Position numbers and translations under genes: made by a program. The notes under the pieces were generated by a model. It did not search any database. It had not been told where the DNA came from and worked only from the letters and a program-made list of their open reading frames with translations. Below, piece after piece: positions 43,536-56,600 of a stretch of DNA of 64,000 nt (within the stretch, counting starts at the first letter, position 1; each line of letters begins with the position of its first letter). Source of the stretch: Chrysaora quinquecirrha (Eukaryota; Cnidaria; Scyphozoa; Semaeostomeae; Pelagiidae). The DNA lies in NCBI GenBank assembly GCA_014526335.1, contig JACTAT010000059.1, positions 4,469,560 to 4,533,559 of the forward strand, given 5' to 3'.

Positions 43536-45085
43536 CTGGAAAATAAAAAAAGGCTACCTATGTTTTTGTACATTCACAGCTTTTGCTTGCTTATGAAAGC
43601 TGATCCGAGGCAAGCTTGGCTAGTAAAAGCCTACCTCAGCTTGCTTGCCTTTGGCAGGCTATATTTCTGGTCAATCATGCAGCGTCTTCTGCTTTTCATA
43701 GGAAGGGGGATTCAAAGAAAATCTGAAGGGGGGAGGCAATTGACGAGAGATGAGCACTAAAAAACAGAGTTATATATGCGAGAGTTTCTGCCGGAACATT
43801 AAGGAGAGCATTGCAACGCTCTGTTTGGCTTGGAATTATCCATTTTGGTTAGCAAGAGCAAAATCTCTGTGTAGCTCGCAATTAATACTCAAAAAGACAG
43901 AATAATTTACTTTCAAGGGGTATAGTAAGGGGGCATAGGATTACCTGTAAACGAGGCACCGGAAGAGGTTCTGATCAAGGAGGGGGCAAGTACTTACCCT
44001 CTGAATCCACCATTGCTTTAAGGACAGCGAGATTAAATCAATTACTTACAGGAGAAAGGGATAGGGACTGCATGGATGAAGACGAAAAAGATTTAAAATG
44101 CCTTTCAAGTTTCATCCCAACAAGATAAATGAATAAAATTTGCAAGAATTAACATGAGTGTAAGGATCTCCCTAAAACAGCTGAATCCCGGTATAATGAG
44201 CTCAGGAAAGAGCTGTTTAACAGAGGGAGCTAACGTAGAATATGTTATTCAGGGGATATAGGGGCCAGATATTTGGTGCGTTAACGCTATTATGGGCTCG
44301 TTAAACTAGAATTCAACTCCAGTTTACCAAGGAGAATCTACTGAAACTTGAATGAACTGAAATTTGCTTCTTATTCCCTAAAAACGGTTGGAAATTTGCG
44401 GAGTAGACGTGAAAATTCCTTTGCAGCGTCAAGTTTATCTCGTATGAATTACTAGCGAGTCGAGCAATCTAGTTTAGCTTTAGCAGCGCACGATCAGATG
44501 TCTTGCTTGAAGATATGCACAGAGTGAGCATCTATAACGAGTACATAAATGAAAATGACGGATAAAGAGAGATTTATTTCAATAATTCTTATAAAATATA
44601 CCTTTTAAAATTTCATCATCTGAGGATACATTTTTCAGCTTTCCATTTTTGACAATCTCAACGAAGAGGTGTTTCTGAATATTAAATCGTAGTTATGAAG
44701 ACCAGAATAATTTACCCAGGAGTACTGGTGTGCTTCACCTAGCTACATATATAGTACCATGAATACGATTGATAAAATATTCAGCAAATAGAATTGAGCA
44801 TCTCTGTTAATAATTAAACCGATATTGTTTCTTACCTGTTGAAAATATATATATCCAAAATTCGGTTTTGTTTGCGCATGCATAAATTAAATCAAATCAG
44901 GCCATAAGGTGTTATTTTTGTAAACCGTGGAAAACAAGCCACCTAGACTTATTACAGTTCGTCCCATCTTTCAGAAACAGAAATAACCATACAACAAGGA
45001 CGTTGAAAACTCTGCTACCCCAAGAAGCAAGAGCAGCTCATAGTGACTATATAACATATCTACATTACCACTTGTATCATTATGA
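43536..45085. other. Interval between FIGNL1 stop and gene A start codon exon
   Basis: It must contain the FIGNL1 3' UTR and the gene A promoter and 5' UTR, since both genes run leftward. An AATAAA on the minus strand (44573-44578) is a possible FIGNL1 poly(A) signal about 510 nt past the stop. No coding exon was seen. Confidence 0.55.
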
Positions 45086-48000
45086 TTATACCCCACCACT
45101 TCCATACTGTTTATTCCACTGTGTATAGAGTTCCAAGTCTTTCTGTGATACGCTTGGACGAATGTTCTTGAAAGCATCTTCAAAATCTTTGTATATGATG
45201 GATCGAACCTTGATTTAAGAGAAGAGCATCAAAATAATGCGTCGCATGTATGCTTCCAAATTAAAGGTTATATAGCCATAAATAAGTAAACCGCATCGGT
45301 TGCTTAAGCTCTCTTTATATCTTTAAACTATGCAGCAAGAACTTAGGCCATTGAATGTTTTAAAAAATTCAATGATTACCCATAACCTAGCTCTAATGAC
45401 TTAAAAATCGAATACCATAGCAATCAATTAGCAATCAGTTGCTTTCGTACTTTTCTATGTTCTAATGATATAAAATAAGCGTATTTAGAAAGCAAGTGTA
45501 TCTTTCTTTACTGTTCTATCTTAACCCCCAAAAAGTTACGCTCATTGCCCCAAAGAGTAATTGCCGTCAATAAGGCAGTACGAACTCAAAACACAAGCAT
45601 CTTCAAAGGTAAAGGTTGCAAAGACCGAAGTTGAAGGTAAAGGTGAAGTTAACAATGATGTTTTAGTGCTAATCACTAGGATCTCAGAAATAGATGAACT
45701 AACAAGACCCTTGCTGTGACCCTATAGTGGCTTGGGCTCTATCCTTGACCTGGAACATGATACCACAGCACCTTCGGCTAACGCTGTCCCTACAGATGGA
45801 AATTAGTACAACTTGCCCATGAAAACGCGAAGGCAGCTGAGCTGCAATGTCTGGCACAATGGCCGCAGCATACTTCTCTGGTCTGGCACAATGGTCATTG
45901 CCTACTACTCGAGCCGATCACATTAGAAAATGATTAATGACATGCACACCTTAACGTACATGCACACCCTAATTTACAGCTTGACTCAAGTTGAAAGCGA
46001 AGGCGAAGGTGATATCGTGTGTTTAGCGCCAGCCGCTGGGATCTCAGAAGTAGCCGAATTTACAAGGCCTCGGCCCTGGCTATGACGCTATCGTCGCTGG
46101 GGCAAGACTCCGGCCTCACTGAGCCCTTGACACCATGAGCTAACTGGATTATACCAGAGCGCTAAAGCACCTTGATAACAAATATAAGCTGCCTAAAAGT
46201 CAAACAACGTAAATACCTCATCCGACTTGATGAATCTTATGTCTTGACGACTGATACTTCGAATCGGTCCAAGAGCTGCTTCTCTGCATAGATTAGCCAT
46301 ATCTGCACCAGAATAACCTTAAAACAAGAAACCAATTTTTAGGGTTTACGATTTCATCAGTTAGCCGTCTCCTTTTGCTGATCTTGTCTTTCTAACGGTG
46401 AAGGTAAAATGCTGTATTAAGCGGCAGTCGCTAGGATCTCAATAGTAGGTTGGCTAGAACTCGACCGAGACTAATCGACACCTCGACCCTGGCTGCGATG
46501 CTACCGTAGCTGGGGCTCGAACCCTGACCTAACTGAGATCCTGACATCACGAGCCAGCTGGATTAGGCCACGACACCTGAACCTTGTCTAGCCCCCCATC
46601 TTTGTGGTGATCTTTGCTCGAGATGACGAACGTTCAAGCTATCCGGGTTTCGGGTTAACGCCTGTTTGATACGAAACTGTTAGCGAAGGTTCAAAGGGAA
46701 CGCAAAAACAGTTCGAGTTAATGCAAGTTCGACTTATCAGGGGATTGAGTTATTGGGATTATGCTATCTTTACAATACAATTCCTTACCATGCGAGTTTT
46801 CCATGATCATATTCAAATCATTTTCATCCAGCGAACATTTTTGCTCCGTCATCAGATTTGAAACAATTTGTTTACGTGCTTCAGCTTCGGGTAATGGAAT
46901 GTATAGTCTTTTTACCAATCTTCTTCGAGCTGCCTCATCAAGCTCTTGAGGCCTAGAAGCGTATTTATGTATTTAGTATACAATGTGAGATGACTTCAAA
47001 TTTGGACTACATGCACAGGTTTCATTCTGCTGTTGTAGCTCTTTGTGCACAGGCAAAAGGATCGACACTTATATATTTCAACGGTCACTAAGGCATTCCA
47101 ATCACAAAAAATAAAAACTGGAATGTCAGTGCGGATAGTAATGAAATACACGATAACTTCGTGCAATTCAAGGGGATTCAACGGCCGAGTTTCCTGTGCA
47201 AATTTTGCGTTAACAATGCAGGATACAACACCATGCTGGCGAACCAATAATCATTACTGTGTTGGGTTACTGTGCTTGCTGTGGTGGTATTTTTTGCTTA
47301 CTGTGGTGGATGATCACTATTGCGAGTTATCATTGAAATAATCCACCACAGTAGTGATTACCCACAACAGTACGCAAAAAATACCACCACGATACGCAAA
47401 AAGTATAACCACAACAAGCATAGTAACCCATCATATAAAATAACCCACTACAGTAATGATAATCAACCACAGTACGTAAAAAGTACCACCACAGTAGTGA
47501 TTATCCACCACAATAGTGACTATTGGTTCGCTAACGTGAACATTGATATATAAAAACGAGGTCAATGTTTAATCAAGGGGTTCAAAAAAAAGTCAGCATT
47601 ATGATGTAGCCGATAAATGGGGTGTTTTGAAACGCTGGCAATCTTGCAGCTCAGTCTAGAAAATAAAGATTTCTTCAGGGAGAGGATAATATAGATACAG
47701 TATGGCGACTGATATCTTTGAAGTACTACTAACACGGAAAAGGAAAAATTTCCTTGCATTAACTTACCTATTTGTAGCACCAACAACTAATATTCTTTCC
47801 TCTGCTTTAGTCGTCGCACCATCCTATAACGAAATGTCAACACATTAACAGACAAACTAACTCGAGACTCTCGAGTCTCGAGTCTCGTGAGTTTTGTCCG
47901 GGATTGTAGAAATTTGGAGCTAGAACGTATATTGAAAAGCTCAGCGAGAAATCTAGTAGTTTCTAGTCAAGGCCGGGGCTTTACCAGGCTATACGGCGTT

Positions 48001-50694
48001 GGGTGGATTATGTTACCAAAGGTTCTTTAACATCTCGGTTGACAAGTTACAGATGCCATGTTTCTGCACCCTGTAATTTGCACCCTGTAATTCGCACCAC
48101 ATCTCGAGGTTTGAGTCCCAAGGCTGGAGCATAATTGTACTGGTGATTAGCACTAGAGCACGCTGCTTTTTAAAGAAAGCTTGAAACATCTTACCAATTG
48201 TATAAGGAATTCTGTTTTTATCCTCCTTGTAGCCTCGTGCTCACCATCTGATCTTTGGGACAGCAAAGAATCGATTTCATCAATGAAGATAACCGCTGAC
48301 TCTTGGCACCGTGCAACGCCAAACAACGCTCTGACCATTTTTTCGCCATCACCTATCTGGAAAAATAATTGAATGAATACACTTACTGTATGTCGGAAAG
48401 AGAGCTAAAATATATATTTTAAAAGGTCCTATAAAATGAAAGGATCGTTGACGTACACGTATTTTGTTTTATGAGAAGCTCTTTATAAGAAACCCAGACT
48501 CTCGAATGGCCAAAAATTCAAGAAACTCCAGGAAACTTTTCACCTCACTCTGCAATATATTTTCTTTAATTTCCCGTGTTTGGTCTGCAATGAAGTATTT
48601 TTGAAACACGCAGACAAACTGGAAAGCAACAAGCATTTAAGAACGATTGATAAATGAGTTTAAAACATCATTCAGACGCAATTAGGTAAGAAAAAAACTT
48701 ACCCACTTCGAAGTTAATGATGAAGAGCTGATAGAGAAAAAGTCGCATGAGACTGACTAGCGATACATTTGCCTGTAATGGAGAAAGATACAGTTGAATA
48801 ACTTGAATCACAAAATAAAAATTAGTACAAGAACGAATGGTATACATCCACACACACACACATCTTCATCTTCATGTTAATCAGTTAGGGCTATTAGGCA
48901 TCACACTGATCTGTATCAACAAGTCACCCATGCAAACCCATATAATTATCACTGACATGTGGAAAGACAGAAGGATGTGAACATTCTTTGCTTGTAAAAA
49001 GCAGAATATTTGTTGAAGTTATATATTTAGAAACATTGGGCGGGAAATCCTGCCTGTCAAAAACCATACCTATACCTATACCTATACCTATACCTATACC
49101 TATACCTATACCTATACCTACATCTATATCTATACATATGCCTATACCTACACCTATACCTATACCTATACCTATACCTATTCCTACACCTATATCTATA
49201 CATATACCTATACCTATACCTATATCTATACCTATACCTATACCTATAACTATACCTACAGCTATATCTATACATATGCCTATACCTATACCTGTACCAA
49301 TATATATACTTATACCTTTACCTGTACCTATACCTGTACCAATACCTATACTTATACCTATACCTATACCTATAACTATACCAGCATCTACGCCTATACC
49401 TACACCTATACCTATACCTATACCTATACCTATACCTATACCTATACCTATACCTATACCTGTACATATTCCTATACCTATATCTATACCTACATATACC
49501 TATACCTATATCTATACCTACATATACCTATACCTATACCTATACCTATACCTACCTATACCTACAGATACATACCAATCAATGTCTTCCCTGTACCAGG
49601 GGGTCCAAACAGCAGTAGCCCTTTCGGTGGACCTCGCAATCCTTTGAAAATATCACTAAAAAGACAAACAAAAATAGAGGAATCAGGCAAACCTTTTTCT
49701 TACATTAATTAAGAAGCACTGATATCCTTGGGGAAAACTGAAACAAACTAACAAAAACAGACAGTTGCTCACTGAACACATCTGCTACCCTTCAGATAAA
49801 TATTACTAGACAAACGTGAATATGACATTTGGAGCAAGAATGAAGACTTATTACACCAGTCCTTCTCATCAAAACAGCAACAACAAGAACAAGAATCTAA
49901 CAGCTGTTTGCTCAGTAGTTTGAGCGGTATTAGAGGTGGTAGTGACAATTAGTACTCATGTAATAAGTCTAGCGAGGGTGTAGGCCATTCTTTAAAACAT
50001 AGGATAAATATAATTTTTGTCCATCCTAACAGATTTCTGACTTTTGGAAGTGTCAGGATTCAACCTTTTTTTTACTAGGCCCCGTCTACACGGATATGTT
50101 TTCAAATGAAAACGCAATGATTTCTTTGCGTATTCACCTCCCGTCTACATGACAACGGTAGAACTGCGACTAAAAACGGTAGAACTGCGACTAATTTTCC
50201 CGTGTAGACACCGAAAAGGCAAACATTTGAAAACGATGGAGCAAAAACAATGACTTTCTGTGGTTAATTGGTATTGAATTCAAAATTTACAGTTAGGAAA
50301 CGCGATGTCATCGTTTTCATGTGGACAGTGAAAACGTTGTGAAACGCTCGTATAGACGCAAAACTTTTTATACGTTTTCATTGGGCTGAAAACGCAACTT
50401 TCTGAAAACGCATCCGTACAGACGGGGCTGCGATAAACAGCGGCTCCTCATAGGGGAGTAGGGCAATTGTTTCGGTCTGTTTCTGACGCTTATACTCTGA
50501 GCAGCGTTAGACGAAATAAGTTTTAAGCATGTCCTATCCCCGCAATTATCGCAATAATCGTATTTCAGCATATTGGAATAGATAAGAACATACGGTCGAA
50601 GCATAGGCCAAATGACAATCTCCTGTATCGTATTCTTCGCGAATTCCAATCCAGCAATGTCATCCCAGGTTACTGCAGGCCCATGGTCCATAAT
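45086..50694 (-). CDS. FIGNL1: FIGNL1 exons 11-18: AAA ATPase core and VPS4-type C-terminus
   Basis: Exon 11: [20 protein letters not shown]. Exon 12: Walker A GPPGTGKT inside [17 protein letters not shown]. Exon 13: GKCIASQS...SSLTSKW, with a one-base loss between. Exon 14: Walker [15 protein letters not shown] plus [11 protein letters not shown]. Exon 15: [11 protein letters not shown] (sensor 1). Exon 16: [19 protein letters not shown] (arginine fingers). Exon 17: [19 protein letters not shown]. Exon 18: [20 protein letters not shown], ending GSGGV and TAA. All catalytic motifs are present. The final helix W.....yG is the VPS4_C-type tail. Confidence 0.9.
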
Positions 50695-53600
50695 CTGTAA
50701 AGAAAATACGAAAACTGAAGCCTTCAAGAATCGTTAATCAAAATAAAAAATGTTTTGTAACTGGTGATTTGTTCAATCTGTAGGACTATAGATAATCCTT
50801 GAGCGAGAGGGTGAAAAATTGCGTAATAAATTGAAAGATATTTGACGATTCGGACGGTTACTTGATTTGATTTCTTGTGATGCAATGATACAGAGATAAA
50901 GTGAGTTAATGACACACCGACTCATTGCTTGAGCCAGAGTGAAGGTTCAAACCGGGCTATCAACCTACGATACGATAGAGCTAACGCCAACTAGTTGTAA
51001 CTGCCAACTTATGTTACCACAGCTAGTCATTACCTCGTTTTCAATCATTTCAATCATTCTTTGATCAATATTCTTTAGTCTCTCGTCCATGCCTTCTCCA
51101 TGGTCGCTGTTCTTTAGAGAACTATTAGTTCTAAAAACAAAACGATTGCATCAACATAACGATTTAAGCAGCTAAAAATTCAGTTAAATAGGGAAAGAGT
51201 GAAAGGTGGGACAGGAGAAAGACTTTCACTGCAAAAGTGCTGGGGGTTGATGGATGGGGGCTGGGATAAGCTAAGCTGGAATTTAACGGTACGCCTGGCA
51301 CCATTATATTGCGGGCTCATACTAGGCTAAAACCACGCAAAAAGGCAGTTCAAACTATCGCTTTAAAGACACAAACCCCCATCCCCCGGCTCAATGTTGG
51401 CGAGATTAATGTTGTCAGTGCTCCCAACATTGCGTCAGGGCGGAGGGGGATCTAATAACCCAAATATATTATAATGGGACCGGACTTTTAAGGTAAAACA
51501 TACTTATAATATAGTGTCCCAATATTTTTGGCGAGGATTGTAGGTCTCGGCTACCACTGATAGTCTTAAGAAAATTTTCCTAAAAATCCAAATTAAGCAA
51601 TGGAATACCTGCTTTTCGCCATTGTATCGTTTTGTTGCTTATTCATCACCGGTGGAATGAATTTATTAGAGGTTCCACGTCTATTGATGATAAATATATA
51701 AAGTTATGAATAGCATAACGAGATATGTGGTTCCATAGCTTTGGTTATACTTAAAAGGTATTCAAACCAACAGAATACATATTCAGATTATCAAGACAAG
51801 ACAAGAAACCACAACGTATGCAATATGCGAGCCTCAAACAGACTACTGACTATAGATCGTATAGATCTAAGGTTTTAGATCTATACCAATATATAAACTG
51901 GCTATTTTATCATGAATTTTGAACATGGTTTGAGAAAATTATATCACAAATCTATTAGCTATTTTATGAATCAGCAGCACCCCTCGTTGATAATACAGGT
52001 TTTTTTAAAGGAATTCCTTGGTGAAAGGACTCGAGGCTGAAAATTCCCAGGAAATACCTAGGCTCGGATGAAAAACAAAGAATAACTTTTTTCATGAACA
52101 AGACGGTTTTTTCAATAACAACATCGCAGGAGCTAGTGATGGCGACCTCGCGTGTAACGCGAGCAGCCGAGCTAGTCTATATACTAATGTGCGGATATGC
52201 AAATGAGGTTGGCACGAGTGGTTTCTTGTAACAGTTCAATCCGAAGTTTGGCCAATCCCGGGCTAGCTAACTGCCGCGAGTCATCGACCGGCCACTTGCT
52301 ACCTTGTCACCATCTCCTCGTTTGGGGCAGGCTGCTTCCACGGTGGGGACAGCCTGGCAAATACCAACCATTCTTCTCGATATTGGTCTAATATGACACG
52401 AAAAACAAATGAAATCAAAACAAGCGTACTCTTGTACACTTAGGTAGGATTCCCCACCCATCAAAAAAATTGCATGCATGAACCCCGCGAGCTCCCTGTT
52501 GGCATCGCGCCACGCTCAGGGAACAATCGACATCTAAAGTTAGAAAACGAAGCAAGTTCAAATTAATTTGCTGTAGGTACGTACCTTGTTCCAAGTGACT
52601 TCTTTGTTACTCCATAGTCTGATTGTCTGATCGATCTTCCCTCAGACACCGACCGATTTTTTGCTCTTTGTTCTATCATCTGAAAAGATGGTTGAGACAT
52701 TCATAACTCATTCCTATATGTTTCACTTTCATTTCATTTCGTTTCATTTCATATTATTGTGTTTAAATAGTAAGTTAACAAAGAGATTGCTTACTGGCTC
52801 GGTATGCTGCTTAAAAGCGATTTAATGTTTGCGCTGTCTTGACTTCAGTGCTTAGATCATTCAATAGTCGTGTTTCTCTATAGGAAAAGCACCGTTGACC
52901 ACTGGAAGTTTTAAGGAGAAGCAGCTTAAGGTTCGTGAGGTCCCTTGGCAAATAAACTGAAAATATCACCAAACACCCTCCGAAATTGAAGTTCAGTGAA
53001 AAATCCAGTTCAATCGACCACCTAGTTCAGTCACTGAAAAGTTTTCATTATAATTTGATTGGAGTAAAAATGTTTTGTGATTGTTGAACAAAATTTTTCT
53101 GTGGTATGTTCAGTTTATTTGAACGCGCAACTGAACAGTGAACATCCCACTTTTCTCAACTTTTTCGATTAAAAGTCTCGAATGTCGCTCCAAATAAGCT
53201 GCATGAAAAAGTGTCTGGAAATTTTTCGCAAATGTTCAGTGAAATGTTCAGTTCACGTGCGCAGGGCCTAACACTGTTTTCAGACAACCTTTCGAACGGG
53301 GCTGTAAGGTTATTGGGACCTTCCTTAAATGACCAATACACCATCATGGCGATACACCACCGATACACCGCTTCAATAAGTTCCCTGATTGTTTGCGATC
53401 CAAGTTTTTCAGAAGAGGATGCTTACATTGGATATGCGTGATACAGTTGACACGCGCTATCTCCAATCCTTAAGTCAGGCTTTTGCCGACCTAACGATAC
53501 GATAGAACCATAGTCTATGCCCCCCAAGTTTTTACAAAGCAACCCACCTTTAAGATATTATTTTACACACTTAGTCACCCGGCTTTATGTTTTTTGGACG

Positions 53601-56600
53601 CATTTCTGTACCAAATGTTAAGGAAATTTGATTCTATACCCTCTTTTAAGGTAATTTAGACATAAGTTGTACCAAGTTGTAGGGAATTTTCGAAGAAAAA
53701 AACCCAACCCATATGAGGGGCACATACCTGTAAGCCAACATAGCGATTATACGCGATTATACCCCCCCCAGTCTATGCTGACAATGGTTTGCTTCCTTAA
53801 ATAAATAAAGGTAAGTATAACTTGAGACTTACATATTGATCTCTTGCGGTAAGGAATGTATTTGTTGAAGGTGTTTCATGATTTTCAATGTCATCGTTCC
53901 TTTCTGCCTTGTCACTTGGGTTGGAATATTGACGACTCGATGATCCTTGGGCTAATTCATGCTAAAAAGAATAACAAAAAGTCCTACCAGAAAGATACAT
54001 AATTTTAAGAAGGAGTGGAAGGACTGGGGGAAGAGAAAGTCGAAGAAAAGTTAATAAAGAAGAATATGAAAAAAAAAACAAGAAAAGAAAAAGGAGAAAG
54101 GAAAAAATATGAAGACGAAAAGAAAAGAGGAGAAGAAGGGATGGAGAAATAGTAGAAGAAGAAGAAGAAGAAGAAGAAGAAGAAGAAAAAAGATGATAAG
54201 GGGAAGAAAAAAAACATGGAGAAGAAGAAGTAGTAGGATACGAAGAAGAAGAAAGAAAATATGGGGAAGATGAAAAACATGGAGAAGAAGAAGTAGTGGG
54301 AAACGAAGAAGAAGAAGAAGAAGAAGAAGAAGAAGAAGAAGAAGAAGAAGAAGAAGAAGAAGAAGAAGAAGAAGAAGAAGAAGAAGAAGAAGAAGAAGAA
54401 GAAGAAGAAGAACAAGAACAATAACAAGAACAAGAAGGATAACAGGAAGAAGAAAGAAGAGCACGATGATAATAACAAAAGAAAGAAGAAGAAGAAGTAC
54501 GTACAAAGAGAAGAACAGAACACATTATTAAGACGACGTCAAGTTTGAAAATTAATAAAGAGAAATTTTTCAAGCTACACTGCAACAAAAAGCTTACTCT
54601 TTGGTCTAATCTTTCCCGACTGTCTTGCATTTCATTCCTACTATTTGCATATAAATTTAAAGTACTAGGGCATCCATTTGTAAATTTTCCTCTGGACGGT
54701 TGATCAGAAACTCCTGATGCGGTTACTGATGTTTGGTTCTAGTCTTGCTTGCTTATTCGATGAATTCAAGTTGCCTTCGAATTTCCTTTTTGTGAAAACA
54801 GCTTGCTGATGAATACCTGAGGAGGCGTTCTGTACAAAGAAAACGCAAGTTGTCAATATAGAATGTCAAAATAAACGTGCAGAAACTTGCAATGAAATAT
54901 TAAGATAATACAATCAATAGAAAATAATACATAAACATACCATTTGTGTCTGCAAGCTTCCCTCTGCAGTCTTATCATTGCCATTTATCCTCTTGAGAAT
55001 CTGCTAGGATTTCTACTTGCATTTCCATCTCCACTCACAAATTGTGACGCTGTCGACGATTTCGCAGCTTGCCCTTTTTCTACTGCACTTCCAAACATAT
55101 TATTTTGAATACATCTCGATGCATTAGCCCCTTCAGCAGTTGCATTCCTATTTCTTGATACAGATGCAGATGATGGTGCTACAAAACTTGCTGAACTATT
55201 TGCTTGGAGTCTCTGTGCTTGTTTTGAGGAAGCTTTGTCTTCAGAATATGCTTTTCTCGTGTTTTCAGAAATGTTAGTTGCTGTGCTTCTGTATTTCAGT
55301 GACACACTTTGGTTTTCTGACTGATCGTTTATCTAGGGTATAGAAGTAATGATAAATCATAGTCAATGGATAAATACATTCACTGGCTCAACGATGTTAC
55401 TCTTAGGTGCCCTATTGCTGGGGATGGAATAAGCAGGGGGTTGGAATGTCAAAGAAAATCCAACTAGCAAGAGGTTGCATTACGCCAGGGAAGTTTGAAT
55501 TTCATAGACAATATCTCTGGTCTGTAGAAGGTAAAAAACTACGACAAACTCTTCGTTCTAGAAGGTAAGAAACTATCAGTAACAAGGCCAATACGTTGCT
55601 TTTCTAAAAATGCATCTAATGAAACTCCAAGTGTAGCTAACCCAAGTTTCGTTTAAGTCTGCCAAAGCAGAATATGGCGCAAATATTCCGTATAACTCAA
55701 TAAGTTGAGGTCCTAATAAGAGCGTGGGGTTAGAATTTTCTAATTCAAATTAATTAGCCGGTAGGGAAAGCAATTAGACATCCAAGAGTAGAACTTCTTG
55801 CAAATGTTGAATGAAACAATATCCTTGATCTGCCAATTATTGAAAAATCTAATATTTGGATTACTCTAGATGACAGGCAGATTACAGCAGTTTGCCCTGA
55901 AAGAAAAAATACGGTCGCAGAACATTAATTTGGTTGAACTTCATGCAACATGTTTAGGCTTGTCGCCAGCAGTAATGTCGCAGCGTGTAGCCGGTTTTTC
56001 GCATTGGCTACGCAACACATCGCATTGCTTTCACGCATTTTCCTGGAAATTTTCTAGGACCCATTCTTCTAGGATCCATTGTCGCAAAACTTTCGTCGCA
56101 GCACTTTTGTTGCAGCATGTAGCCAACTCATGATTTCTCTCAGAACAAAAAATTGTGTGTGTCGCACAGCACAAGTGAAAAATCTAACGCGTAGCCATGG
56201 CTTTGAACATGGAAGAGGAATTGAAGACATTAGTCTATTACTTAAGATTTCAATAGGCAAATAAATAGAAAGATAAAGAGCCAACCTTAGCTTTTTCAAG
56301 AATCTCGCTCAAGAACGATGGGATATCCTCACTATCCTTCATGCTTAAACTTGTTTTCCAAGAATGACTATCTGTAAACACAATTTAACAACTAAATCAA
56401 TATCCTAAATAAAAATTAATTCCTCATAATGAAACATATTCTATAAGTATTAAATGAGCCTTGTATCATAAATACCCCACTTCCACTACACAAAGGTTTT
56501 TGAGCAATTTGAAGTGTCTTGATTTTGACATTGTGGATACTACCATATTGCTATAGCTTCTATCACCTATGGCTACTTTAAAACACAAATATAGAATGAT

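Noticed and set aside
49062..49570. Possible interstitial telomere repeat
   Set aside because: The hexamer is CCTATA/TATAGG, not the animal telomere TTAGGG; a true TTAGGG run is not present.
48988..49647. A 219-codon Pro-Ile-rich frame and a Tyr-Arg-rich frame on the other strand
   Set aside because: Both are translations of the (CCTATA)n array inside a FIGNL1 intron and overlap exon 12 on the opposite strand.
53962..54630. Poly-Ser, poly-Phe and poly-Leu frames of 150-220 codons
   Set aside because: Three frames of the same GAA/TTC tract. Only the terminal [11 protein letters not shown] part belongs to real FIGNL1 exon 6.
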